Shown here piece after piece: positions 8,904 to 14,684 of a DNA stretch of 32,492 nucleotides. The translations under genes were made by a program, and so were the position numbers. The notes under the pieces were generated by a model. That model did no database searches. It worked only from the letters and a program-made list of their open reading frames with translations, and was not told the origin of the DNA. Position 1 is the stretch's first letter. Every line of letters starts with the position of its first letter. The stretch is from Phycisphaerae bacterium. Lineage in GTDB: Bacteria > Planctomycetota > Phycisphaerae > Phycisphaerales > SM1A02. The stretch spans positions 1-32,492 of the forward strand of contig NZFX01000044.1 of assembly GCA_002689385.1 (NCBI GenBank), read 5' to 3'.

Positions 8904-9102
8904 TACTTCTAAAAACCCTGCTGGTGATATTGAAAACGCAGGAAACAAACAATCTTCATTAGGCGGTGTATCAAAATCCGCATCACTTATTGATAAAAGT
9001 GAACAGGTGCTGCAATTGCTTGCTTTGTTGCAGGAACTTTCAAGTGAGGAAATCGAGTTATTGTTGAGGCTGGCAGATAAACTCAAGCAATTTGATGCAT
9101 AA
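8884..9102 (+). pseudogene. Displaced C-terminal tail of the island integrase
   Basis: An open stretch of 72 codons starting in the attachment core (ARQDSNL) and ending at TAA 9100, with no plausible start codon or ribosome-binding site. The same ARQDSNL frame is the end of the integrase fragment at the other side of the island. If the island is closed into a circle by recombining the repeats, the integrase frame would continue without a break into this stretch. The tail adds about 65 residues, with a polar linker and then a leucine-rich, probably helical segment (QLLALLQELSSEEIELLLRL). A TAA codon directly before the core in this copy blocks translation from the left. Function of the tail is unknown. 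Confidence 0.6.
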
Positions 9103-9163
9103 TTATGATAATAAACGATAAAGACAAGAAAAGGAAACGGATATGACAGACGAAAAAAATAAG
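9075..9163 (+). repeat. Cassette leader repeat A1
   Basis: An 89-bp block repeated at 9320-9415 with small differences: the second copy has 7 extra bases after the CATAAT, plus a few substitutions. It contains the core CAATTTGATGCATAAT (9088-9103) that also occurs at 9333, 10174 and 10572, a GAAAAGGAAAC ribosome-binding region, and the first codons of the small membrane protein. CATAAT could be a -10 element. In this first copy the left part also encodes the end of the displaced integrase tail. Confidence 0.8.
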
Positions 9164-9325
9164 ATGAATAATTTTGCTTATGCTTGCATACGATTCATTA
9201 GCTGGAGAAAAAGAAAGCAAACGAATCAAGAAATGGCAGACGAAACAAAAAAGATGAGTATTTCCTATATGTTTTTTTTGTCCTGTATTGTGGTACTTTA
9301 TGTCCTAATCTGGTTCTTTAGATAA
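9143..9325 (+). CDS. Small membrane protein, cassette A1
   Basis: A 60-residue protein of unknown function. A charged, hydrophilic N-terminal part of about 40 residues is rich in Lys, Asn, Glu and Asp. One C-terminal membrane helix follows (MFFLSCIVVLYVLIWFF), ending in Arg. It is a paralogue of the next gene: both begin MTDE-NK and end with a near-identical helix and the same stop context. AAGGA precedes the ATG by about 9 nt. It has its own leader repeat with a CATAAT hexamer. A C-terminal anchor with the N-terminus in the cytoplasm is likely from the positive charges. No toxin, holin or defence family can be assigned. Confidence 0.65.
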   Translation: MTDEKNKMNNFAYACIRFISWRKRKQTNQEMADETKKMSISYMFFLSCIVVLYVLIWFFR

Positions 9326-9415
9326 ACTCAAGCAATTTGATGCATAATGCACAATTATGATAGTGAACGATAAAGACAAGAAAAGGAAACTGACATGACA
9401 GACGAAACAAATAAG
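9320..9415 (+). repeat. Cassette leader repeat A2
   Basis: The second copy of the A leader (see 9075-9163), 96 bp long. It begins inside the last codons of cassette A1 (AGATAAACTC, where TAA is the stop) and runs through the core CAATTTGATGCATAAT at 9333-9348 to the start of the next gene. A third, cut copy of only its first 17 bp is at 9557-9573. The repeat boundary falls at the same place each time, so the unit of duplication is leader plus gene. Confidence 0.8.
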
Positions 9416-9562
9416 AAGAATACGTTGATAGACGAGAACGATGACCAATCTGCTGAAGAGATTGAGGCTGATGACGGGGGTCTTAGTTCTATTGCCCTTT
9501 TCTCTATGTTTTTTTTGTCCTGTGCAGTGGTTCTTTCTATCCTAATCTGGTTCTTTAGATAA
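9395..9562 (+). CDS. Small membrane protein, cassette A2
   Basis: A 55-residue paralogue of cassette A1. The N-terminal MTDETNKKN is close to A1, but the middle is strongly acidic (DENDDQSAEEIEADDGG), unlike the basic middle of A1. The C-terminal helix MFFLSCAVVLSILIWFF and final Arg match A1 almost residue for residue. A GGAAAC stretch precedes the ATG. The pattern of conserved anchor and start with a swapped charged middle is notable. Function unknown. Confidence 0.65.
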   Translation: MTDETNKKNTLIDENDDQSAEEIEADDGGLSSIALFSMFFLSCAVVLSILIWFFR

Positions 9563-9574
9563 ACTCAAGCAATA

Positions 9575-9910
9575 TTGCGTGACGAAACAAGTGAAAAAAT
9601 GACTTTTAAAAGAGCACTTCCTATTTTAGTTTGGTTTGCTGCTTATGCTGGAATTAGATATGTTTTTGAGGATTTATTAGGATACAAAAATGTACCTTAC
9701 TTGCTCTGCGCATTTGCGATGCTATTTTTGGTCGAGGCAATCAGGTCAAAAAACAAGCAAGTGATATGCACGGTTATTGCTGTTGAGATTTTTATTGCAA
9801 CTTTTTATGTTGAGATTGCTTGGCTGGAGTATGGAATGTGGGCGTTAGGCATCATCGCAATCATTATTGGAATGCGTGGTTGTAAATCTTGTGAATCTGA
9901 TAAACAATAG
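9575..9910 (+). CDS. Small multi-pass membrane protein, cassette A3 (TTG start)
   Basis: A 111-residue, mostly hydrophobic protein with three or four predicted helices (about residues 13-30, 41-57, 61-82 and 86-100) and a Cys-containing C-terminus. The TTG at 9575 is chosen because the first codons read x-x-DETSEK, matching the MTDETNK start of the A1/A2 proteins; ATG at 9599 is the alternative. The 3' boundary repeat (9557-9573) is joined almost directly to this start. The promoter-like core and ribosome-binding stretch of the other copies are missing, as if deleted. It may be expressed only by read-through from A2, or not at all. I recognise no family. Confidence 0.5.
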   Translation: MRDETSEKMTFKRALPILVWFAAYAGIRYVFEDLLGYKNVPYLLCAFAMLFLVEAIRSKNKQVICTVIAVEIFIATFYVEIAWLEYGMWALGIIAIIIGMRGCKSCESDKQ

Positions 9911-9964
9911 TACTTCCTTAACACCCTCTGGGTATTGAAGGGGTGGTGGTGGTAGGATGCTGAT

Positions 9965-10114
9965 ATGAATGAGAAAATCAAAACACTTTGGAGTAAATCA
10001 ATCTTTAGGTTTATCTGTTATGCGATATTTTCCTTCCTGTTGTTGGGTTTATTCAGTGCTGGTGTACTTTGGATTCTTGGGCCAATGGTGCTAGAGAATG
10101 TAGACATCATTTGA
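9965..10114 (+). CDS. Very small membrane protein
   Basis: A 49-residue ORF with a basic N-terminus (about 15 residues with Lys and Arg), one long hydrophobic helix (ICYAIFSFLLLGLFSAGVLW) and a short acidic end. AGGA lies about 8 nt before the ATG. A hairpin terminator candidate follows at once. It resembles its neighbours in being tiny, basic at the start and membrane-bound, though no sequence match to the A cassettes is visible. Function unknown. Confidence 0.5.
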   Translation: MNEKIKTLWSKSIFRFICYAIFSFLLLGLFSAGVLWILGPMVLENVDII

Positions 10115-10123
10115 ATTTAAACC

Positions 10124-10151
10124 CCTCTGCACCTCGCAGAGGTCTTGTTTT
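10124..10151 (+). terminator. Hairpin terminator after the 49-residue gene
   Basis: CCTCTGC and GCAGAGG form a perfect 7-bp stem around a 5-nt loop (10124-10142), followed by TCTTGTTTT. It separates the left group of small genes from the B cassettes. The corresponding place before cassette B2 (about 10525-10550) has decayed and forms no such stem. Confidence 0.6.
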
Positions 10152-10160
10152 ATATGGGGA

Positions 10161-10202
10161 ATGTGCGTTCTTTCAATCTGATGCATAATGCACAGTGAAG
10201 GA
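10161..10202 (+). repeat. Cassette leader repeat B1
   Basis: A 42-bp block repeated at 10559-10600 with four differences. It contains the core CAATCTGATGCATAAT (10174-10189) shared with the A leaders and ends in GTGAAGGA, the ribosome-binding site of the following gene. The core is the only part common to all four leaders, which points to a promoter or a protein-binding site. Confidence 0.75.
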
Positions 10203-10211
10203 ACTAATACT

Positions 10212-10514
10212 ATGACAGAAACAGGAACTATCTTTGCAATTCTTGGAGCATCTATTGGTGTTGCAGGTGGTGCGTATGGAACGTGGAGGAGTATTTGTAA
10301 AGCATCCACTATAGATGAACGCAGGTTTTTGGTTAAAGCATCTCTAATATTCTGGGTGTATGTTGTTGGGTTTGTTGCATTGATTTTGCTAATGGCATCT
10401 AATTGGAAATGGTTGCTATATGTTTTGTATATACCTATTCTGCTTGTCCTCATTTCTTGGTGTAACAAAAGAATTGCAAGCATTCGTGCAAACCACAATG
10501 CTGACAGTACATAG
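10212..10514 (+). CDS. Small membrane protein, cassette B1
   Basis: A 100-residue protein with three predicted membrane helices (about residues 6-22, 40-60 and 64-83) and a polar C-terminus with Lys, Arg and His. The ATG at 10212 is chosen because AAGGA ends 9 nt before it; the upstream in-frame ATG at 10188 lies inside the leader core. Between helices 1 and 2 is a short polar loop (TIDERR). No known family is recognised. It sits in the array of small membrane-protein cassettes in the island. Confidence 0.6.
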   Translation: MTETGTIFAILGASIGVAGGAYGTWRSICKASTIDERRFLVKASLIFWVYVVGFVALILLMASNWKWLLYVLYIPILLVLISWCNKRIASIRANHNADST

Positions 10515-10558
10515 AATTGAACCCCCTGAACACCACAGATGACCCTTTAGATGGGAAA

Positions 10559-10600
10559 ATGTGTGTTCCTTCAATTTGATGCATAATGAACAGTGAAGGA
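10559..10600 (+). repeat. Cassette leader repeat B2
   Basis: The second copy of the B leader (38 of 42 bases as in 10161-10202), with the core CAATTTGATGCATAAT at 10572-10587 and GAAGGAG directly before the next gene. Similarity fades upstream of about 10550, although both copies are preceded by a run of C residues soon after the stop codon of the previous gene. Confidence 0.75.
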
Positions 10601-10609
10601 GCATCAGAA

Positions 10610-10918
10610 ATGAAAAATGAAAAAGATGTTAGATGCGAGGACATTAATAATCAACTAGTTAAATTAAAGTCAACTATCAGAACTACTTTTGTTGGATTGA
10701 TGGCATTGCAATTAGTAATATTTGTATTACTAATGAATGTTGTTCGAGATACATCCAAGAGAGATTATTCGAATTGGAAAACAGATTATCGCCTTGGTTA
10801 TTATTCTGCGAATGAGCAAAAGATGATTGCTAATTTAGAAGACAAAATGCTTCTCGAATTAAGCAAAATCCAAAATCAAATTACAGAGTTGAAATCAAGT
10901 GACCTCATCTCGAGATAA
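10610..10918 (+). CDS. Small single-pass membrane protein, cassette B2
   Basis: A 102-residue protein. A charged N-terminal segment of about 25 residues is followed by one membrane helix (FVGLMALQLVIFVLLMNVV) and a ~55-residue polar C-terminal part with heptad-like Leu/Ile spacing (DKMLLELSKIQNQITELK), probably a coiled coil. GAAGGAG lies 8 nt before the ATG at 10610. The leader matches cassette B1, but the protein does not, so the leaders seem to be attached to different genes. It resembles small phage or plasmid membrane proteins in shape only. Function unknown. Confidence 0.6.
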   Translation: MKNEKDVRCEDINNQLVKLKSTIRTTFVGLMALQLVIFVLLMNVVRDTSKRDYSNWKTDYRLGYYSANEQKMIANLEDKMLLELSKIQNQITELKSSDLISR

Positions 10919-11267
10919 ATTAGAAACAGGAGCATTGCAATGCAAAACGAAGAACGCATTTTGAGCGAATCATCAAGAAGTCTGGCGTTGAGCCATGGGT
11001 AAAGTTATGGCAGAACCTACGCTCGTCCTGTGCTACAGAATTGGCAGAGAAGTATCCAGAACATGTTTTAACTAATTGGTTGGGGAACACTCCAAAGATT
11101 GCAAAAGAACATTACTTGCAAGTAACAGATGAGCATTGGAGACGCGCTGCTACTGGCGAAACAACGCGCGAAGAAAGTGCATCAAAATCCGCATCAGTAC
11201 CCAGCGGTTTGGACATGAATCGTGCTGCACCGAGTTTTCGTAAAGAATCTGTAACTGTAGGCAGTGC

Positions 11268-11333
11268 AATGAGAAACACCTACATGCATAAGCAGGTAGG
11301 TGTTACTCGATGGGCGAGACAGGATTCGAACCT
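11268..11333. repeat. Right attachment-site repeat (attR) of the tRNA-Tyr island
   Basis: The partner of 8838-8903. It supplies the intact 3' end of tRNA-Tyr (minus strand) plus the hairpin just downstream of it, so integration leaves the tRNA and its likely terminator whole. Unchanged core: 11314-11333. Confidence 0.85.
11275..11304 (-). terminator. Hairpin downstream of tRNA-Tyr
   Basis: AACACCTAC and GTAGGTGTT pair perfectly, with an inner TGC/GCA stem and an ATAA loop. On the minus strand it lies 6 nt after the tRNA and is followed by TCTCATT, a weak U-rich tract, so it can act as the tRNA terminator. The copy in attL (8845-8874) keeps the fold with a compensating change. Confidence 0.55.
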
Positions 11334-11393
11334 GTGAAGGCGTACGCCAGCAGATTTACAGTCTGCCCCCTTTGTCCACTTGGGTACTCGCCC
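11311..11393 (-). tRNA. tRNA-Tyr (anticodon GTA)
   Basis: An 83-nt type II tRNA with a long variable arm. The acceptor stem GGGCGAG/CTCGCCC is perfect, the discriminator base is A and the anticodon GTA lies at 11357-11359. The T-arm reads ACAGGTTCGAATCCTGT. Its last ~20 nt form the island attachment core. Upstream on the minus strand, TTGACC and CATATT at 18-bp spacing form a candidate promoter, with the start a few bases before the tRNA. Confidence 0.96.
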
Positions 11394-11466
11394 TATTCAC
11401 TTCAATATGGTATATTACCTTGCTCGTGGTCAAACAGCAAGCATTAGCAAGCCAAATGACTACAAT

Positions 11467-11539
11467 GCCGCCGTAGCTCAACTGGTAGAGCGCTAGATTT
11501 GTAATCTTGAGGTTGCGGGTTCAAGTCCCACCGGCGGCT
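11467..11539 (+). tRNA. tRNA-Thr (anticodon TGT)
   Basis: A 73-nt tRNA. Acceptor stem GCCGCCG/CGGCGGC is perfect, discriminator T, anticodon TGT at 11500-11502. The anticodon stem CTAGA/TCTTG contains one T-T mismatch at the second pair. A strong terminator follows directly. It diverges from tRNA-Tyr across 73 bp. Confidence 0.95.
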
Positions 11540-11543
11540 TTTC

Positions 11544-11574
11544 AAGACTTAGATAAAAAGCTAAGTCTTTTTTT
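11544..11574 (+). terminator. Rho-independent terminator of tRNA-Thr
   Basis: AAGACTTAG and CTAAGTCTT form a perfect 9-bp stem around ATAAAAAG, followed by a run of T. It starts 5 nt after the tRNA and ends 13 nt before the methyltransferase ATG, so that gene needs its own promoter or read-through. Confidence 0.9.
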
Positions 11575-11586
11575 ATTTTAAGTACT

Positions 11587-12762
11587 ATGTCTACAAACGA
11601 CCCAAAACGAAAAACACGCGTGACGTGTGCCCCCAGTCTTGCACCTTATCTGAAGAAAGAGTTAGAGCAACTCGGTTTCGAAGCGCTTTCTATGGATAAG
11701 ACCGGCGTAGAAACAGTAGCGTCCATGGAAGAATGCATGTTGCTCAACTTGCGCTTGCGAACGGCATTCCATGTCTTGCAACGTTTCGCCGATATCAATT
11801 GTCGCAATGCAGAAGAACTTTACAGCGAAGCAAAACGATTGCCATGGGATAGAGTAATTGACCCATCGGGATTTCTTTCGATTACATCGAACGTGCGCAA
11901 CGAAACAATTACAAACTCCATGTTCCCAAACATGCGATTGAAAGATGCGATTTGCGACAAGCTTATATCGGTCGGTGGTAAACGGCCTGATTCCGGTTCA
12001 AGCACTGATGGCATGGTTGTGCATATGCACTGGGTGGACAACAAGGCGCGTATCTATTTGAATATGACGGGAAGAAAACTATCCGATCGTGGCTACCGCA
12101 AAATGCCATTTATGGCACCGATGCGTGAAACAATTGCGGCAGCGGTCTTAATGGAAATGAACTACGACGGCACTAAGCCGCTTGTTGTGCCAATGTGTGG
12201 ATCAGGGACTATTGCAATCGAAGCGGCGCTCATCGCGAAGCAACGTGCGCCGGGTTTACTACGAAGTAACTACGCTTGTAATCATTGGCTGACCTCTGAT
12301 AAAGATGCGTGGAGCCAACAGCGCGCTAGCGCGAAGAAACTTCTTGCTAAAAATGATCCCGCGCCGATTGTCGCAACGGACATTGAAGCAGATGCAATTG
12401 AGGCAACAAAGAAAAACGCAGTGACAGCGGGCGTCGACCACCTGATTGAGTTTCATGTTTGTGATTTTGCGCAAACACCGATGCCTGAAACTGTAGGCGA
12501 TGTTGTTTTACATGGTGAGTATGGGATGCGGCTAGGTGAAGACGAAGACTTAGTATCAACGTACAAGCGAATCGGTGACTTTATGAAAACAGATTGTGCT
12601 GGTTGGGACGGGTATGTGTTTACTTCGGGTAAGCCGCTCATTGCTGCAATTCGTTTGAAAGTAGCAAAGCGTACCCCGTTTATCAATGCGGAGATTGATT
12701 GCCGACTGTTGCGCTATGAGTTGTACAAAGGCACAAAAGTTGCGGAAGCATTCAGGAACTAG
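11587..12762 (+). CDS. THUMP-domain class I RNA methyltransferase (RlmL-N/UPF0020 family) with altered motifs
   Basis: A 391-residue protein of the THUMP plus UPF0020 family, whose members methylate N2 of guanosine in rRNA or tRNA. The N-terminal ~150 residues fit the ferredoxin-like and THUMP domains (VTCAPSLAPYLKKELEQLGF at about 12). The methyltransferase domain has PMCGSGTIAIEAALIAKQ as motif I near residue 203, and ATDIEADAIEATKKNA. In the family motif I is usually DPMCGSGT and motif IV is NPPYG; here they read VPMCGSGT and HGEYG. Catalysis may be changed or lost. The ATG at 11587 has no Shine-Dalgarno sequence and TATTTT 7 nt upstream. The start is consistent with the family N-terminus. 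Confidence 0.85.
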   Translation: MSTNDPKRKTRVTCAPSLAPYLKKELEQLGFEALSMDKTGVETVASMEECMLLNLRLRTAFHVLQRFADINCRNAEELYSEAKRLPWDRVIDPSGFLSITSNVRNETITNSMFPNMRLKDAICDKLISVGGKRPDSGSSTDGMVVHMHWVDNKARIYLNMTGRKLSDRGYRKMPFMAPMRETIAAAVLMEMNYDGTKPLVVPMCGSGTIAIEAALIAKQRAPGLLRSNYACNHWLTSDKDAWSQQRASAKKLLAKNDPAPIVATDIEADAIEATKKNAVTAGVDHLIEFHVCDFAQTPMPETVGDVVLHGEYGMRLGEDEDLVSTYKRIGDFMKTDCAGWDGYVFTSGKPLIAAIRLKVAKRTPFINAEIDCRLLRYELYKGTKVAEAFRN

Positions 12763-12913
12763 TTGAACTTTCGGAGCACTGCCCAAAGCCAGACTCAAGA
12801 AATATTGTGCACACATTTAGCACTGTAATACCAAGGCCAACCCAACATGCAATCGAAGCAAGTGTGGGCAGTGGCCTTATTTTATCTAGCATCTTTAGAT
12901 TCAAACTGGCCAT
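12752..12913 (-). CDS. Possible small membrane protein downstream of pheA
   Basis: A 53-codon ORF in the 188-bp gap after pheA. It would encode a basic start and one hydrophobic helix (LPTLASIACWVGLGITVLNV) with a polar end. It overlaps the 3' end of the convergent methyltransferase gene by 11 bp. No Shine-Dalgarno sequence precedes the first ATG; an internal ATG at 12892 is an alternative. Nothing but length and hydrophobicity supports it, so it may be chance. Confidence 0.25.
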   Translation of the reverse strand: MASLNLKMLDKIRPLPTLASIACWVGLGITVLNVCTIFLESGFGQCSESSTSS

Positions 12914-12950
12914 CAAACAATAATAAGCTCGTTATCACAGAGATAAAACT

Positions 12951-14033
12951 CTAGAGGACTTGGCCCGCTTTGGGGTAGGAACCAAGAATTTTGATTGATT
13001 TGCAGAAAGTGCTTGCGCGTTTGACGGCGGATTGAAGCCCCGCCGTATCGCGGTGCGCGTCTGCATCAATGTAAAACGTGTAATCCCAATTTGTTCGGCC
13101 ACTTGGGCGTTTATCGATATGACTTAAATTAATGCCGTTATCACGGAATGCAGCGAGTACATCGACGAGTGCGCCCGGCTTGTGCTTTGTGGTGAACATA
13201 ATGGTGGACTTGTCATCGGTTGATGGCAGTGCGGATTCTTTTGCAAGAATCAAAAAACGGGTGATATTATCTGGTCGGTCTTGGACGTTCTCAATAGCAA
13301 TTTCTACACCGTACGTATGTGCTGCAAGTTCTGAACCAATCGCTGCCGTGTGCGGATCTTCTTTTGCAAGTTTGACTGCCTGCGCGCTGCTTGCAGTTTC
13401 AATAACTTCTACGTTTGAAAACATTGCGGTAAGCCATTTGCGACACTGAGAAATTACTTGAGGTTTCGATGCGATGCGTGTAATTTCTTTTGTTGTTCCA
13501 TTACACAGCAAGCAGTGTTGAATATCAATAAGTGCTTCTGCATAAATCGTAATGTCGTGTTCTTGAAATGCGTCAAGTGTGTCCGTGATGGAGCCACTCG
13601 TAGAATTCTCATACGGCACTAATCCATAACTGCAATGTCCAGAGGCGACTTCTCGAAACACTCGTTCGATAGTTGGGACGCCGATACATTCCACGCTCGA
13701 ACCAAAATGGCGAATTGCAGCAATGTGGCTGAAGGAACCACTTGGAGCAAGGTGCGCAATTTTTAGTGGTTGTTCGATTTGGAAACTGCCGGACATAAGC
13801 TCCCTGTAGATTGCTTCAATAGTTTTGTTTGAGAGGGGACCTTTGTTTTCTGCAAGAACTCGTTCAAGTACTGCTCGTTCGCGGTGGGGCGCATAAATGG
13901 GTGTATCAGTCCCTCGTTTGTGCTTGCCAACATTAACAACAACTCGTGCTCTTGCAGACAGTAACTCGATTAGCTTCTTGTCGAGTTCATCAATCTGCTG
14001 CCGCAGTTCATCAAGGTTATTTTGGTCTTCCAT
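12951..14033 (-). CDS. pheA: Bifunctional chorismate mutase/prephenate dehydratase (P-protein)
   Basis: Converts chorismate to prephenate and then to phenylpyruvate in phenylalanine synthesis. The 360-residue protein has a chorismate mutase helical domain at about residues 5-85 (DELRQQIDELDKKLIELLSA, then HRERAVLERV). The prephenate dehydratase domain spans about 92-265 (APSGSFSHIAA, VPYENSTSGSI and the catalytic NITRF). A C-terminal ACT domain covers about 278-355 (KPGALVDVLAAFRDNGINLSHI), which in the family gives feedback inhibition by phenylalanine. The ACT motif usually written ESRP reads DKRP here. TATGCT ends 6 nt before the ATG and no Shine-Dalgarno sequence is present. It is transcribed in the same direction as the sigma gene but separated by a terminator. 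Confidence 0.95.
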   Translation of the reverse strand: MEDQNNLDELRQQIDELDKKLIELLSARARVVVNVGKHKRGTDTPIYAPHRERAVLERVLAENKGPLSNKTIEAIYRELMSGSFQIEQPLKIAHLAPSGSFSHIAAIRHFGSSVECIGVPTIERVFREVASGHCSYGLVPYENSTSGSITDTLDAFQEHDITIYAEALIDIQHCLLCNGTTKEITRIASKPQVISQCRKWLTAMFSNVEVIETASSAQAVKLAKEDPHTAAIGSELAAHTYGVEIAIENVQDRPDNITRFLILAKESALPSTDDKSTIMFTTKHKPGALVDVLAAFRDNGINLSHIDKRPSGRTNWDYTFYIDADAHRDTAGLQSAVKRASTFCKSIKILGSYPKAGQVL

Positions 14034-14071
14034 GTGGTTAGCATACCTTATTGAGTACGAATTCTGACATG

Positions 14072-14116
14072 ATAAAAGACCACACAGAGCGTTGATGGGA
14101 GTCGTGGCTCTGTGCG
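14072..14116 (-). terminator. Terminator after the sigma-factor gene
   Basis: Read on the minus strand, CGCACAGAGC pairs with GCTCTGTGTG (ten pairs, one G-T), followed by GTCTTTTATC. It lies between the sigma gene and pheA. Confidence 0.65.
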
Positions 14117-14162
14117 GACGGGGGGATGGTGATGTTGGTTTGCGGGATTTCCGCTTAGAATC

Positions 14163-14684
14163 TTACGCTGATTGTTTCATTTCGGTCTCTTGGGCGTGCT
14201 TCTTTAGCTTGTTGATGCCACGATATTTCCAATTGTTTACGGTCGAGACTGGTACGCCAAGTGATGCGGAAGCTTCTTCGTAGCTTAGGCCTTCACAAAT
14301 CACAAGTCGGACAGCATCACGCTCATGGCTTGGAAGCATTGCGAGCGCTTTAGTGATTTCAGTATTTGACCACTGTGCCTCATCGCTTTTTAGATTACGG
14401 AGGTCGCGGATTGCTTCTTCACGTTGTGATTCGATGTATCGATTTTTGCGCTGGTTTTTGTTGTACCGCCTTTTGATAAGGTTATCAGCGATTTTGATGA
14501 GGTAGCTCGAAGTGATCGTTTTTTCTTCAAGCGCATTGACTGTGAGGAGGCGTGTGAACACTTCTTGTGCGATGTCTTCAGCAGCACCAGGTGCGAGTGA
14601 TTTTCGAGTGAAGCAGTAGACTCGCTTGTAGTAGGAGTCGAATAGTTCTAGTACTAGGTTTGCTCTTGTTGTAGTTACGGGCAC
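14163..14684 (-). CDS. RNA polymerase sigma factor, ECF-like
   Basis: A 173-residue sigma-70 family protein with regions 2 and 4 only. Region 2 is at about residues 10-80 (SYYKRVYCFTRKSL, GAAEDIAQEVFTRLL, YLIKIADNLIKRRY). Region 4 is at about residues 115-165 (LPSHERDAVRLVICEGLSYE, then ASLGVPVSTVNNWKYRGINK, a helix-turn-helix that would read the -35). The GTG at 14684 is chosen because AAGGAG ends 8 nt before it; the ATG at 14786 would add 34 residues without a family match. No anti-sigma factor gene is adjacent. Its own promoter and targets are not evident; the 348-bp gap upstream with repeated TTTGTTC is a candidate. Confidence 0.88.
   Translation of the reverse strand: MPVTTTRANLVLELFDSYYKRVYCFTRKSLAPGAAEDIAQEVFTRLLTVNALEEKTITSSYLIKIADNLIKRRYNKNQRKNRYIESQREEAIRDLRNLKSDEAQWSNTEITKALAMLPSHERDAVRLVICEGLSYEEASASLGVPVSTVNNWKYRGINKLKKHAQETEMKQSA

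Larger units (their letters stand above)
10924..11337 (+). pseudogene. C-terminal fragment of a tyrosine recombinase (integrase)
   Basis: An open frame of about 137 codons after an in-frame TAG (10921), without a start codon. The segment RTHFERIIKKSGVEPWVKLW is followed by QNLRSSCATELAEKYPEHV, TNWLGNTPKIAKEHYLQVTD: the C-terminal catalytic box of a phage-type tyrosine recombinase, with the second catalytic Arg (NLR) and the nucleophile Tyr in EHYLQVT. The N-terminal arm-binding and core-binding domains and the first catalytic Arg are gone, so it cannot be active alone. The tail runs through the right attachment repeat into the tRNA-Tyr 3' end, ending DSNL-stop. The missing part was probably lost by a deletion joining it to the end of cassette B2. 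Confidence 0.8.

Noticed and set aside
9075-10600. CRISPR array
   Set aside because: Repeats are few, 42-96 bp long, unevenly spaced and separated by coding sequence rather than spacers.
9075-10918. Integron cassette array
   Set aside because: The repeats lie before the genes and lack the attC core sites (RYYYAAC/GTTRRRY) and the imperfect palindrome of attC. The nearby recombinase fragment is phage-type, not IntI.
10940-11002. Short ORF starting ATG 10940 after AGGAG
   Set aside because: It has a Shine-Dalgarno-like AGGAG, but it is only 20 codons in another frame of the integrase fragment, whose family match continues through this stretch.
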